The notes: generated by a model not told the origin, from the letters alone. Positions 39,939-49,059 are shown, counted from the first letter of the stretch. The stretch: DNA of 64,000 nucleotides from Parahaliea mediterranea (GCF_017255185.1 NZ_JAFKCZ010000012.1:1-64000), one strand, 5' to 3'. Numbers and translations: made by a program.

Positions 39939-41471
39939 ATGCGACGCATCCCCATGGCCGACGCCGGCTTTCTCTACATGGAACGACGCCAGACCCCCAT
40001 GCACGTGGGCGGCCTGCACCTGTTCACCCTGCCCACCGGCGTCGACGAGGCCCGCTTCCTGCTGGAAGTGAAAGAGGTGCTGCGCCTCGAGGAGGCCTAC
40101 CGGCGCCCCTTTGGCGAATTCGTGGCCACTGGTCGCGCCGGTCACCTGGGGCCGCTGTACTGGGAACAGGACGGCAATTTCGACATCGACTATCACGTGC
40201 GCCACTCGGCGCTGCCGAAGCCGGGGCGCTTTCGCGAGCTGTTCATGCTGATATCGCGCCTGCACGGCACGCTGCTGGATCGCAACCGCCCGCTGTGGGA
40301 GATACACCTGATCGAGGGCCTGCAGAAACGCCAGTTCGCCATGTACCAGAAGATCCACCACGCCGCCACCGATGGCGTCGGGGCGATGCACATGATCAGC
40401 GCGATGTACTCCACCCGCAAATCCGACAAGGCCAGCCATTCCCCGTTCTCGCTGGAGGCCTACGAGGCTTACAAGGCCCAGCGGCGAACGGCGCAACAGG
40501 AGCGGGTGACACCCCGCGGCGCGGAACTGCGCAATGTGCTGGACGTGCTGCGCGGCCAGCTGGACACCACGGCCAATTTACTGGGCGCGTTTCGCCGTTT
40601 TGGCGGCGCCTTCATCGGCGGCGGCGATGGCCTGGCGGTACCCTGGCACCGGATTCCCCACACCTCGATGAATGCGCAGGTCACCGGCTCCCGCCGCTTC
40701 GTGGCCCAGAGCTGGGACTTCGAGCGCGTGCGGGCGGTGTGCAAGGCGCTGGATGGCACGGTAAACGACGTGGTGTTGGCCATGTGTGGCTCGGCGCTTC
40801 GGCGCTACCTGCAGGCACAGAACGAGCTGCCCCGGCATTCACTCAAGGCGATGACACCGGTGTCGCTGCGCGAGGAGGACGACCTCGATTCCGCCAATGC
40901 GGTGGGCTTTATGGTCGCCGACCTCGCCACCAATCTCGACGACCCCGAGGCCCGCCTGCGCCGGGTGCAGGAGTCGATGACCGCCGGCAAGGAGCTGCTG
41001 CAAAGCCTGTCGCGGCGCGAGGCCATGCTGTTCATGCAGATTACCCAGGTGCCGGCGCTGTTGACCTCGGTGATGGGCCTGGCCACCAAGTTCCCCGCCT
41101 TCAGTACGGTGATTTCCAACGTCCCGGGCCCGCGCGAGCAGCTGTACTGGAACGGCGCCCGCCTGGAGGGCATGTACCCGGCGTCGATTGTGTTCGATGG
41201 CTTCGCGATGAACATCACCCTGGTGAGCTACAACAAGCAACTGGACTTCGGCATTGTCGCCTGCCGGCGCTCGGTGCCGCAGGTGCAGCGCCTGATCGAC
41301 TACCTGGAGGAGTCGCTGCGGGAGCTGGAGCAGGTTGCCGGCATTCCAGCCGCGGCACCTAAACGTAAGGCCAAGAGTGCAAGGAAGGCGACAGTCCGGA
41401 GTAACAGCAAGGGCAAAGCATCCGCGACTGGCAAGGCGAAAACCCAGGCCCGGAGCAATGCAACCAGCTAG
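39939..41471 (+). CDS. Wax ester synthase/diacylglycerol acyltransferase (WS/DGAT)
   Basis: A 510-residue bifunctional acyltransferase that joins fatty acyl-CoA to fatty alcohols or diacylglycerol to make storage wax esters and triacylglycerol. The active-site HHxxxDG is HHAATDG (His140, His141, Asp145). Other family marks are PMHVGG near the N-terminus, RPLWE (about 117-121) and the late NVPGP motif. The C-terminus has a Lys/Arg/Ser/Ala-rich tail of about 35 residues (KRKAKSARKATV...), absent from most homologues, which might bind nucleic acid or membrane surface. AAGGA precedes ATG 39939. Confidence 0.93.
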   Translation: MRRIPMADAGFLYMERRQTPMHVGGLHLFTLPTGVDEARFLLEVKEVLRLEEAYRRPFGEFVATGRAGHLGPLYWEQDGNFDIDYHVRHSALPKPGRFRELFMLISRLHGTLLDRNRPLWEIHLIEGLQKRQFAMYQKIHHAATDGVGAMHMISAMYSTRKSDKASHSPFSLEAYEAYKAQRRTAQQERVTPRGAELRNVLDVLRGQLDTTANLLGAFRRFGGAFIGGGDGLAVPWHRIPHTSMNAQVTGSRRFVAQSWDFERVRAVCKALDGTVNDVVLAMCGSALRRYLQAQNELPRHSLKAMTPVSLREEDDLDSANAVGFMVADLATNLDDPEARLRRVQESMTAGKELLQSLSRREAMLFMQITQVPALLTSVMGLATKFPAFSTVISNVPGPREQLYWNGARLEGMYPASIVFDGFAMNITLVSYNKQLDFGIVACRRSVPQVQRLIDYLEESLRELEQVAGIPAAAPKRKAKSARKATVRSNSKGKASATGKAKTQARSNATS

Positions 41472-41545
41472 CCATTTGGGTTACTTTACAGTGGCAAAGG
41501 TCTTCTTTGGTCGGCAAGGGTTTGCGACTTCGCAAGTCGGGCCGG

Positions 41546-41842
41546 AAGGCGGGTTGGGGTCCGAACGGCCACTGGTCTTGTCATCACCTCCGGGCCGCTG
41601 CGCAACTCAACCATTTTTGCTGCGCAAAAATTGGGATTCGACCAGTGCTCGCGGTAAAGCCCCCTCCGGTGATGACAAGCCCTAAAAGCGTGGCCTGATT
41701 GTTCGAACCCCAACCCGCCTCCCGTCCCTCTCTACGGAGCGAGATTCAATATCATGTGATTTATATACCCCAACTGGCTACATGCTGCGTAGGTAGGGCC
41801 GGGGCGTGGAAGCACCTCTTCGAACAATCAGGCCACCGCTTT
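41546..41842. repeat. Nested inverted-repeat element, MITE-like
   Basis: Several perfect or near-perfect inverted repeats interlock in this gene-free gap (41472-41854). Pair 1: 41548-41566 with 41701-41719 (18 of 19). Pair 2: 41577-41588 CTTGTCATCACC with 41668-41679 (12 of 12). Pair 3: 41570-41577 CACTGGTC with 41640-41647 (8 of 8). Pair 4: a central hairpin CCATTTTTGC/GCAAAAATTGG at 41611-41634. Pair 5: 41690-41707 GTGGCCTGATTGTTCGAA with 41819-41836 (18 of 18), extendable by about six bases with one indel. Pairs 1 and 5 share bases 41701-41707, so they exclude one another. No coding sequence. Confidence 0.7.
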
Positions 41843-41854
41843 CGTTTTCCATAT

Positions 41855-42766
41855 CTAAATCGTCCCCTCCGCAAAAGTATCACAGCGGGAAAAATCACCA
41901 CTGTCGAAGCCCACGCGAAACCAGCGCACACGCTGTTGCGAAGTGCCGTGGGTAAAACTGTCCGGCACCACCTCCCTGCCCGCCTCCCGCTGCAGGCGAT
42001 CGTCGCCGATCGCCGAAGCGGCACGCAGGGCTTCCTCGAGGTCACCGGGGTCGAGCAGCTGGCGCTGCGTATTCGCCGCGTGCCCCCAAAGGCCGGCGAA
42101 ACAATCCGCCTGCAGCTCCTGGCGCACCGAAAGCGCATTGACCGCCGCCTGGCTCTTGCCGCGGCCGGCCGCGCGCACCTGCTGGCTGATGCCCAGCAGG
42201 GTCTGCACGTGATGGCCCACCTCGTGAGCGATCACGTAGGCCTGGGCGAAATCCCCGGGCGCGCCGTGACGGTCCCTGAGGTCGCCGAAAAAAGACAGGT
42301 CGATGTAGAGCTGCTGGTCCCCCGGGCAGTAAAACGGCCCAACCGCCGCAGAGGCCATCCCGCAGGCCGAATTCACCCGTCCCGAGAACAGCACCAGCGT
42401 GGGCTCCCGATAGCTGCCCCCCTGTTCCTGGAAAATCGCGTGCCAGGTATCCTCGGTATCCGCCAGCACCACCGCGGTGAAATCCGCCAGCTCCCGCTCA
42501 CGGGCGCTCAGCTGCGCCGGGGCGGTGGCGCCGCCGCTGCCCGCGCCGCCGCCCAGAAACAGCGACAGCACATCCACCCCCAACATGCGCCCACCGACAA
42601 CCACCAGGACACCGACAATCAGGATACTGCGCCCGGTCTTGCTGCGGATCAGCGCCGGCAGGAAGCGCAGCAGCGCCGGCGCCGCGGCGGCCGCCCTTCC
42701 GTAGGACGGCGTCTGGCCGCGTCGGTCATCGATGTTGCTGCTGCGCCTGCCGCTTTTCCAACGCAT
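41855..42766 (-). CDS. Neutral zinc metallopeptidase, YpfJ family
   Basis: A 303-residue membrane-anchored peptidase. A cytosolic N-terminus (MRWKSGRRSSNIDDRRG, characteristic) and one membrane helix (about 47-63) lead to a metallopeptidase domain with HEVGHH at 181-186 and a downstream QELQADCFAG where Glu/Asp complete the zinc site. Substrate unknown. GGGAGTG precedes ATG 42766. It runs convergently with WS/DGAT, the inverted-repeat element between them. Confidence 0.9.
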   Translation of the reverse strand: MRWKSGRRSSNIDDRRGQTPSYGRAAAAAPALLRFLPALIRSKTGRSILIVGVLVVVGGRMLGVDVLSLFLGGGAGSGGATAPAQLSARERELADFTAVVLADTEDTWHAIFQEQGGSYREPTLVLFSGRVNSACGMASAAVGPFYCPGDQQLYIDLSFFGDLRDRHGAPGDFAQAYVIAHEVGHHVQTLLGISQQVRAAGRGKSQAAVNALSVRQELQADCFAGLWGHAANTQRQLLDPGDLEEALRAASAIGDDRLQREAGREVVPDSFTHGTSQQRVRWFRVGFDSGDFSRCDTFAEGTI

Positions 42767-42877
42767 GGCTGTCACTCCCGGGATCACTTGCATACATTAG
42801 CACCTGCCCCGGTGGTGGCAAGCGGTAACAAAGCTGCTTAAGATGTTCCCCTTGGGACTATCCAGGGGCACTAACAC

Positions 42878-44332
42878 ATGGGCGAAGGGATTCTCATCGG
42901 CGGCAATGAGGCCGCCCAGGTATTTCTCCATCCACGCTACGCCAACCGCCACGGGCTGATCGCCGGCGCCACCGGCACCGGCAAGACCGTGACACTACAG
43001 TGCCTGGCCGAGGGTTTTTCCGACCTCGGCGTGCCGGTCTTCCTGGCCGACGTGAAGGGCGACATCTCCGGCATGTGCCAGGCTGGCAAGGCCCATCCGA
43101 AGATCGACCAGCGATTGCAGGCGATCGGCATCGCGGACTACCAGCCCCGGGACTACCCGGTCGCGTTCTGGGACCTGTTTGGCGACAAGGGCACGCCGAT
43201 CCGGGCCACGGTATCGGAGATGGGGCCGCAGTTGCTCTCGCGACTGCTGGACCTGAACGACACCCAGGAAGGGGTCATGACCCTGGTATTCGAATTCGCC
43301 GACCGGGAAGGGATGCTGCTGGTGGACCTGGCGGACCTGCGCTCCACCCTGTCCTATCTCGGCGAGCACCGCGGGGAACTGGGCAGTGGTTACAACGTCG
43401 CCACGGCCTCGGTCAACGCGATCCTGCGCCGCCTGCTGGTGCTTGAGCGCGAGGGCGGCAAGGCCTTCTTCGGCGAACCCGCGCTGCAACTTCAGGACTT
43501 CATGCAGACCACCCGCGACGGCCGCGGCGTGATCAACCTGCTGGCCGCCGACACCTTGATACGCAGCCCGCGCACCTACTCCACTTTCCTGTTGTGGCTG
43601 CTGTCGGAATTGTTCGAAAACCTGCCGGAGCTAGGCGATCCCGAGCAGCCGGTACTGGTGTTTTTCTTCGACGAGGCCCACCTGCTGTTCAACGACGCAC
43701 CCAAGGCCCTGCAGGACAAAATCGAGCAGGTGGTGCGCCTGATCCGCTCCAAGGGCGTGGGCGTCTATTTCGTCACCCAAAGCCCCGCCGACATCCCGGA
43801 CAGCGTGCTGGGCCAGCTCGGCAACCGGGTGCAGCACGCCCTGCGCGCCTACACGCCGAAAGAGCGCAAGGCGGTGCGGGTGGCGGCACAATCCTTTCGC
43901 GACAATCCCTCACTGGACACGGTAGTGGCCATCGGCGAGCTGGGGGTGGGCGAGGCCCTGGTGTCGACCCTGCAGGAAGGCGGCGTGCCGGCGCCGGTGG
44001 AGCGCGTGCTGGTGCGCCCGCCCCACTCCCGCATGGGCAAGGCCACCGCGGCGGAGCGCGAGGCGGTATTGGCCCACGACCCCAACCAGCGCCGCTACCG
44101 CGATACGGTGGACCCGCGCTCGGCCCATGAAATTCTCGCGGAGCGCACCGCCGAGGCGTTGAAACAGCGGGAAGAAGCCGAACGCGAGGCGCGCGCCAGC
44201 AAATCCCGGGGCCGCCGCTCAAACCGGCAGAGTTCCGGCGAGGCCTTTTTCAAGAGCATGGCACGGGCCGCGGGCAGCAGCCTCGGCCGGCAGTTGTTTC
44301 GCGGTATTCTGGGCTCGCTGTTGAAAAAGTAA
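42878..44332 (+). CDS. yjgR: HerA-like ATPase (DUF853, YjgR family)
   Basis: A 484-residue FtsK/HerA superfamily P-loop ATPase. N-terminal beta barrel, Walker A GATGTGKT at residues 30-37, Walker B LVFFFDEAHLLF at about 264-275, sensor region YFVTQSPADIPDSVLGQLGN and a basic C-terminal tail (ASKSRGRRSNRQ). HerA relatives pump DNA, but the YjgR branch has no nuclease partner here and its role is unknown. Start ATG 42878 follows a weak RBS; divergent from the peptidase by about 110 bp. Confidence 0.88.
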   Translation: MGEGILIGGNEAAQVFLHPRYANRHGLIAGATGTGKTVTLQCLAEGFSDLGVPVFLADVKGDISGMCQAGKAHPKIDQRLQAIGIADYQPRDYPVAFWDLFGDKGTPIRATVSEMGPQLLSRLLDLNDTQEGVMTLVFEFADREGMLLVDLADLRSTLSYLGEHRGELGSGYNVATASVNAILRRLLVLEREGGKAFFGEPALQLQDFMQTTRDGRGVINLLAADTLIRSPRTYSTFLLWLLSELFENLPELGDPEQPVLVFFFDEAHLLFNDAPKALQDKIEQVVRLIRSKGVGVYFVTQSPADIPDSVLGQLGNRVQHALRAYTPKERKAVRVAAQSFRDNPSLDTVVAIGELGVGEALVSTLQEGGVPAPVERVLVRPPHSRMGKATAAEREAVLAHDPNQRRYRDTVDPRSAHEILAERTAEALKQREEAEREARASKSRGRRSNRQSSGEAFFKSMARAAGSSLGRQLFRGILGSLLKK

Positions 44333-44446
44333 TACCCGGCCAATTGGCCCGCGCGATATTACGCACCCCGTCGAGGGAGGCCCCGCGGCGCCGGCGACAA
44401 TATCGCTCGCCCGGCCCTTCATCGGTCATAACCCTGGCTGTGTTGC

Positions 44447-45166
44447 CTAGAACTCGTATTCCAACAGACCGCGTAAAGTATAGTCCGGCGTCGTGCCGTC
44501 CACCCCGACCACGACCGCGGTTTGCCAGTGCAGGCTTTTCATGCCTCCCAGGCGAATATTGCCCTGGGCTGCGGGCCCCAAGCCAACGGTATCCTCGCCA
44601 AGGTAAAACTCCAGCATTGGTTCGAGGATCATCCGGTACCGATATCGCGCCTGCAACGCCAGGCCGGTTTCCCACTCATCGCGGATGTCCTCTCCCCACT
44701 CATAGCCAAGTTCAATGTTGGCGGTGACGCTATAGCGGCCCAGTTCACGCTCGAGCAACAGGCTCGCCGCGCCTTCCCAGGCGTTCTGACCGCGCTCTTT
44801 CTCCAGTTCAAACAGCAAACCGTAGTCCAGTGACTTTTCTCCCTGTTCCGTCAACTGCCACAGAGCCTCGAGCTCATAGCCCTCGATTTTCAAGTCCTGG
44901 TTGGCGCTGCGTTCGGCGATCAAATAACCTTCCAGCATCAACTCCGGAGCAACGGCCTTGGCCAGCCCGAACCGGTGAACCTCCTCGCGGTCAATATCGC
45001 TCGCCGGATTATAATCAGCATGTGTCACCCGCCACTCCAGCTCCCAGGCCAGCGGATCGACGTAGGGGTGGTACACCTTGTCAATGGCCAGGCCATCAGC
45101 CAGAACTCCACAGGCAAAGCCATTCAACGCAAGCATCGACAACCCGTATCGGATACACCTACTCAA
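44447..45166 (-). CDS. Outer-membrane beta-barrel protein of the FTR1 operon
   Basis: A 239-residue protein with a signal peptide (RYGLSMLALNGFACGVLA) and regular amphipathic strands (LAWELEWRVTHADYNP; KSLDYGLLFELEKE; YSVTANIELGYEWGED; RYRYRMILEPMLEFYLGE), ending in YEF, the aromatic C-terminal signal of outer-membrane barrels. About ten strands are possible. I do not recognise a family function; its place after the iron permease suggests uptake across or sensing at the outer membrane. ATG overlaps the FTR1 stop by 4 bp. Ninth and last gene of the operon. Confidence 0.7.
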   Translation of the reverse strand: MSRCIRYGLSMLALNGFACGVLADGLAIDKVYHPYVDPLAWELEWRVTHADYNPASDIDREEVHRFGLAKAVAPELMLEGYLIAERSANQDLKIEGYELEALWQLTEQGEKSLDYGLLFELEKERGQNAWEGAASLLLERELGRYSVTANIELGYEWGEDIRDEWETGLALQARYRYRMILEPMLEFYLGEDTVGLGPAAQGNIRLGGMKSLHWQTAVVVGVDGTTPDYTLRGLLEYEF

Positions 45167-45951
45167 TCATCACCTCCTCCAGCCCTCGAGCGGATTGCAT
45201 AGATACTGGCCATCAGGGACAGCGCCAGGCCCAGTCCGTACAGGGCAATCAGCAAGGGCCCCGGGGTGGCTTCATAACCAAACACGGCATACAGCAGCTC
45301 GCCGGCAATCGACTGTTCAGAAACTATCCCGCTGCTGTTCCACACCGGTTCTCCGGCCTGGACCCACCCCGCCTGTTCCAGCAATAGCGTGCCCTGCATG
45401 ATCATCCCGGTGGCCAGCAGGCACAGGCAAAACAGGCAGAGGGGGTAAGCCCAGCGCCGCGGGCGGGTCACTAGCGTCCAGTAGAAAAGAATCCCCGCGC
45501 TGATGCCGATACCCGCTCCCAGCGCACTGCCCAGCAGCACCGCCTGGCGATACTCAACAACACTCATGAAGCCGCCAATATACAGTTGGATTTCCGCCCC
45601 CTCCCGGGTAACGGCGAGCGCCACGGCGGCGGCCATCAACCATCCGGTGAAGCGGGAATGGCGCCGGCCGCAAACCCGTTGCCGGGTATCGAGAATAACC
45701 AGCAGCACCAACAGGTAAACGCCGTATTGCAGCGCGGCGCCGATCACCTCCTGCCCGGTTCCATCGAGCATGTCGGTAACCGGGCCGAGCACCGCCGCAA
45801 GGCCAATCACCCCGACAAGCGATGCGGCTGCCGCGGCGTAAAACCAGGTCAGCCCCAGGCCGACAATACGCGCCAGACCCATCAGGGCCGTCACCAGGAT
45901 GGCGGCTTCGAGAATTTCGCGCAGTACGAGCACAACGGAATTGATCAGCAC
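45163..45951 (-). CDS. FTR1 family iron permease (EfeU-like)
   Basis: A 262-residue inner-membrane permease with seven predicted helices. Both ferric-iron REXXE motifs are present: REILE at 11-15 in the first helix and REGAE at 116-120 in the fourth. EfeU/FTR1 proteins import iron oxidised at the membrane face, normally with a cupredoxin-containing EfeO/EfeB pair. Here the only partner is a small cupredoxin 6 bp upstream. The start is GTG 45951. Eighth gene of a nine-gene overlapping operon. Confidence 0.9.
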   Translation of the reverse strand: MLINSVVLVLREILEAAILVTALMGLARIVGLGLTWFYAAAAASLVGVIGLAAVLGPVTDMLDGTGQEVIGAALQYGVYLLVLLVILDTRQRVCGRRHSRFTGWLMAAAVALAVTREGAEIQLYIGGFMSVVEYRQAVLLGSALGAGIGISAGILFYWTLVTRPRRWAYPLCLFCLCLLATGMIMQGTLLLEQAGWVQAGEPVWNSSGIVSEQSIAGELLYAVFGYEATPGPLLIALYGLGLALSLMASIYAIRSRAGGGDD

Positions 45952-45957
45952 CTGTCC

Positions 45958-46278
45958 CTACTCCACGATGACCTTTCCCTGCGCGGTCCTGGGGTTGAAC
46001 TCGCCAAAGAAAGGATAGGTTCCGGGGGACAGCGGGCCGATATAAATGGTCGCCTTGCGGCCACCCAGAATCACTTTTTCACGGTTGAGTTCGTAGCTCT
46101 CGAACTCCTCCGGCGTGGCATCCTGGTTGTGAACCACCAGTTTCACCCGCGTGTCCGACGGTATCACCAGTTCCGCCGGATCGAAGAGGTGATCGCGTAT
46201 GACGAGAGTGTATTCCGGCGCCGCCTGCGCCGAGGCAACCCCGGCAACGAACGCCATGCCCAGAGCCATCCTTCTCAT
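45958..46278 (-). CDS. Small exported cupredoxin-domain protein
   Basis: A 106-residue periplasmic protein; signal peptide MRRMALGMAFVAGVASA. The cupredoxin fold is shown by the opening strand YTLVIRDHLFDPAELVIP, HNQDATPEEFESYELN and the closing GTYPFFGEFNPRTAQGKVIV. It has no cysteine at all, and Asn stands where family members usually have His (GEFN for GEFH), so a type 1 copper site is not possible. It resembles the cupredoxin domain of EfeO and probably handles iron or copper for FTR1. ATG overlaps the kinase stop by 4 bp. Confidence 0.85.
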   Translation of the reverse strand: MRRMALGMAFVAGVASAQAAPEYTLVIRDHLFDPAELVIPSDTRVKLVVHNQDATPEEFESYELNREKVILGGRKATIYIGPLSPGTYPFFGEFNPRTAQGKVIVE

Positions 46279-47585
46279 GTTTGCACGCCCGCCCGGGGGA
46301 ATGTGATCTCAACCGATAGACCTGCCCCCCCCTCGCGCTCGCCGAGCGCCACCGTGGCGCCATGGAGCTGCGCGATCTGCATCACAATGGCGAGCCCGAG
46401 ACCCGCCCCGGAGACGGCCTTGCGATCGCTATCCACAGCGCGGTAAAAGCGACTGAACACACGCTCGCGCTCATGCGGGGGTATGCCGGGACCGCTGTCC
46501 ACCACCGTCAGCACGGGTCCTTGCGCCGAGTCAGTTGTGAAAACTTCGACCTCGACACCGCGGCCGCCGTATTTGCAGGCATTCTCCAACAGATTGCGCA
46601 GCAGGGTCTCGAGCAAGCCCTCGTCGCCGTGCACCTGGCAGGCTTGTCCCGCCAGGGAAAGGGACACACCCGCTTCGGTAAAGTCCGGCCACAGCGATGC
46701 CGTAACCCGCTCCGCCAAATGATGTAAATCGACCGTGACAAAGCTTCGACCTATCTGTTCCGGCTGGGATCTCGCCAGGTCCAGGATCTGTTCGACCAGG
46801 TGCTGCATGCGCGCCACGTCGGAACGCAGGTGCGCCAGCGAGGGATGGGCAGGCAGTTCCTCCGAGAGGTTGTGCAGATGGACCTTCATGCCGCTGACCG
46901 GTGTACGCAGTTCGTGTGCCGCGTGGGAGGCGAAATCCCGCTCGCGCTGCAAGGCCGACGACAGCCTGGCCAACAAGGCATCGGTGGATCGGATGACCGG
47001 GGCCAATTCGGTGGGCGGGTCGGGAAACGACAGCGGCGACAGGTCGTCACTGGCCTTGCGATTGATCTGTTCCGACAGTGCCCGCAGGGGGCGCAGCCCC
47101 CAGCCAACCAGCACCCAGATAACCACCGCCGCCACGGGAATCCAGGTCAACAGCGGCAGAATCGACTCCATGATCACCCGCTCCGCCAGGATATAGCGCA
47201 AATCGGCGCGCTCGGCGACCAGGTACCAGGTACCGGCACCGTCGCTTCTGGCCAGGGTTCGCCAGCGAAACCCCGCGAAATTGGCGTAGCCATAACCCGT
47301 TTCCAGGCGCACGATGGGGGCCTCGTCCAAGCCGGCGGAATAACGCACCAGCGAACCCTCACGCCAAACCTGGAATGCAAGCCCTTCGGTATCCGGGGCC
47401 GCCCGGGCGGCCGCGCCGGTGGTATCGACGGCCTGCAGGATCTCCGCGACATAACGCAACTGTGAATCCAGCAGGTCCTCGGCCTTGTCCATGCTGGCGC
47501 GATAACCCAGTAAGGCCGCGAGAAACGATACCAGCGTAAATGCCGCCACCAGCATCGCCACCAGGGAAGCACGGATGGACTTCAT
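46275..47585 (-). CDS. Sensor histidine kinase of the FTR1/acyl-ligase operon
   Basis: A 436-residue inner-membrane kinase. TM1 at about 8-28, a periplasmic sensor of about 110 residues, TM2 at about 143-162, a short HAMP-like linker (RPLRALSEQINRKASDDLSP), the HisKA H box SHAAHELRTP with His224, then HATPase boxes NLLENACKYG, DSGPGIP and GAGLGLAIV. Layout resembles QseC/PmrB kinases. It should phosphorylate the response regulator encoded just upstream, whose stop overlaps this ATG by 4 bp. The signal is unknown; iron or the product of the ligase module are natural candidates. Confidence 0.9.
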   Translation of the reverse strand: MKSIRASLVAMLVAAFTLVSFLAALLGYRASMDKAEDLLDSQLRYVAEILQAVDTTGAAARAAPDTEGLAFQVWREGSLVRYSAGLDEAPIVRLETGYGYANFAGFRWRTLARSDGAGTWYLVAERADLRYILAERVIMESILPLLTWIPVAAVVIWVLVGWGLRPLRALSEQINRKASDDLSPLSFPDPPTELAPVIRSTDALLARLSSALQRERDFASHAAHELRTPVSGMKVHLHNLSEELPAHPSLAHLRSDVARMQHLVEQILDLARSQPEQIGRSFVTVDLHHLAERVTASLWPDFTEAGVSLSLAGQACQVHGDEGLLETLLRNLLENACKYGGRGVEVEVFTTDSAQGPVLTVVDSGPGIPPHERERVFSRFYRAVDSDRKAVSGAGLGLAIVMQIAQLHGATVALGEREGGAGLSVEITFPRAGVQT

Positions 47586-48241
47586 GTCAACGCGATACTG
47601 TATCCGATCCCACGCACCGTGCGAATAAAGCCCTCGGGCAGTTTGCGTCGCAAGTGGTGAATGTGCACTTCCAGCGCGTTGCTGGACACCTCTTCCCCCC
47701 AACTATAGAGGTGATTCTCCAGGGTCGATCGCGTCAGCACCTTCCCCGCGTTTTCCATCAGCGCCTTCAGCAGCATGTACTCGCGTCGCGGCAGCTGCAC
47801 GGGCGCGCCGTCGACCGTCACCGAGTGCGCCGCCGAATCAAGCGCCACCGCGCCCACGATCACCCGGTTACTGGCGGTGGTGGACAAACGCCGGGCGATG
47901 ACCCGCAGACGGGCTGCCAGTTCCTGCATATCGAATGGTTTGGCCAGATAGTCGTCCGCTCCCCGGTCCAGGCCCACCACCTTGTCGTCGGCCTCGCCAC
48001 GGGCTGTCAACAGAAGGACGGGAGTGCGATCCCCCGCGGCCCGCAATTCCGCGAGTACCTGGAGTCCGTCCATGTCCGGCAGGCCCAGGTCCAGGATCAC
48101 CGTGTCGTGGGATTCGGCGCGAAGGGCAGCCAGCGCATCCCTGCCCCTGGCCACGTGATTGACGGCGAAGCCCTCCCGGCCCAGGGCCGATTCCAGCCCG
48201 CTGGCCAGGGACAAATCATCCTCCACCAACAGGACGCGCAT
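47582..48241 (-). CDS. OmpR-family response regulator
   Basis: A 219-residue regulator. Receiver domain with acidic pocket VEDD, phosphoacceptor Asp51 in LDLGLPDMDG, Thr79 and Lys101 (YLAKPF). The C-terminal winged helix (RREYMLLKALMENAGKVLTR, then NALEVHIHHLRRKL) is of OmpR/PhoB type and binds tandem half-sites. It is encoded between the SDR and the kinase with 4-bp overlaps on both sides. GTTGAC and GTTAAC half-sites 11 bp apart upstream of the first operon gene (51951-51967) are the best candidate target. Frames beginning upstream of ATG 48241 read into the SDR gene. Confidence 0.92.
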   Translation of the reverse strand: MRVLLVEDDLSLASGLESALGREGFAVNHVARGRDALAALRAESHDTVILDLGLPDMDGLQVLAELRAAGDRTPVLLLTARGEADDKVVGLDRGADDYLAKPFDMQELAARLRVIARRLSTTASNRVIVGAVALDSAAHSVTVDGAPVQLPRREYMLLKALMENAGKVLTRSTLENHLYSWGEEVSSNALEVHIHHLRRKLPEGFIRTVRGIGYSIALT

Positions 48242-49050
48242 CAGCCAGGGGGACTCAGCGACGACGCGCCATCGCCACGGCAGTGACGCTGGATGACGGG
48301 CAGGTTTTTCGCCAGCGCCCCGTCGACAATACCCGGCAACAGGGCGTTCAATGTTACGAACAGGCGCTCCGGCCAACCGACATGCCGCCGCGCCCTGCCC
48401 TGCTCCAGAAACTTCACCAGTGAATCGGCGACGCGCTCCGGCGTATCCATGGTGTTCCCCAGCTCTGCATTCATTGCTTCGATATTGGCATCGTTCATCG
48501 GCGTGCGAATCGCCCTGGGGGCGAAATAGCACACGCGAACGGAACTGTCCGCAAGCTCCCTGGCCAGGGCTTCGGTAAAGCCGCGCAGGGCGAACTTACT
48601 GGCACAATACGCCGTATAACCCGGATAGCCAATAGTGCCGAAGGTCGAACCCACGTTCACCACCAGCGACTTCCGCTGCCCCAGTACCGGCAACAGGTCC
48701 CGGATCAGCTCCACCGCGGCGATAACGTTCACCCGCAGCAGGCGCTCCAGGTCATCGGCGCACTGGTCGGCAAACAGGCCGAAGGTGTTGACACCGGCAC
48801 AATTGATCAGCCCGTCCAACGATCCACCCACGGCATCGACGACCGCCCGCCGCCCGTCGACGGAGGCTATGTCGGCGAGCACCGACTGGTGATTGCCCGC
48901 GGGCAGGGCCCCGAGCTGTTCGTCCAGCGCCGCCCGCTTGCGCCCCACCAGCACCAGTTCCACGTCCCGATCCGCCAGGCGCACGGCGAGTGCGCGGCCC
49001 AGCCCTCCCGTCGCCCCTGTCAGCAGTATTCGCTTTCCGGCAATGTCCAC
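48241..49050 (-). CDS. SDR-family oxidoreductase of the acyl-ligase operon
   Basis: A 269-residue classical SDR. Cofactor motif TGATGGLG at residues 11-18, then NCAG in place of NNAG, the catalytic Ser in VGSTFG and YTAYCASK with Tyr and Lys. The basic residues VGRKR after the second strand favour NADP(H). It probably reduces a ketone or aldehyde made by the adjacent ligase, acyltransferase-like and diiron oxidase proteins. Its stop overlaps the response-regulator start by 1 codon register (ATGA); 9 bp separate it from the oxidase gene. Confidence 0.88.
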   Translation of the reverse strand: MDIAGKRILLTGATGGLGRALAVRLADRDVELVLVGRKRAALDEQLGALPAGNHQSVLADIASVDGRRAVVDAVGGSLDGLINCAGVNTFGLFADQCADDLERLLRVNVIAAVELIRDLLPVLGQRKSLVVNVGSTFGTIGYPGYTAYCASKFALRGFTEALARELADSSVRVCYFAPRAIRTPMNDANIEAMNAELGNTMDTPERVADSLVKFLEQGRARRHVGWPERLFVTLNALLPGIVDGALAKNLPVIQRHCRGDGASSLSPPG

Positions 49051-49059
49051 GAACGCCTC

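Noticed and set aside
41486-41713. Small ORFs over the inverted-repeat block
   Set aside because: They read through palindromes on both strands and show no conserved protein features.
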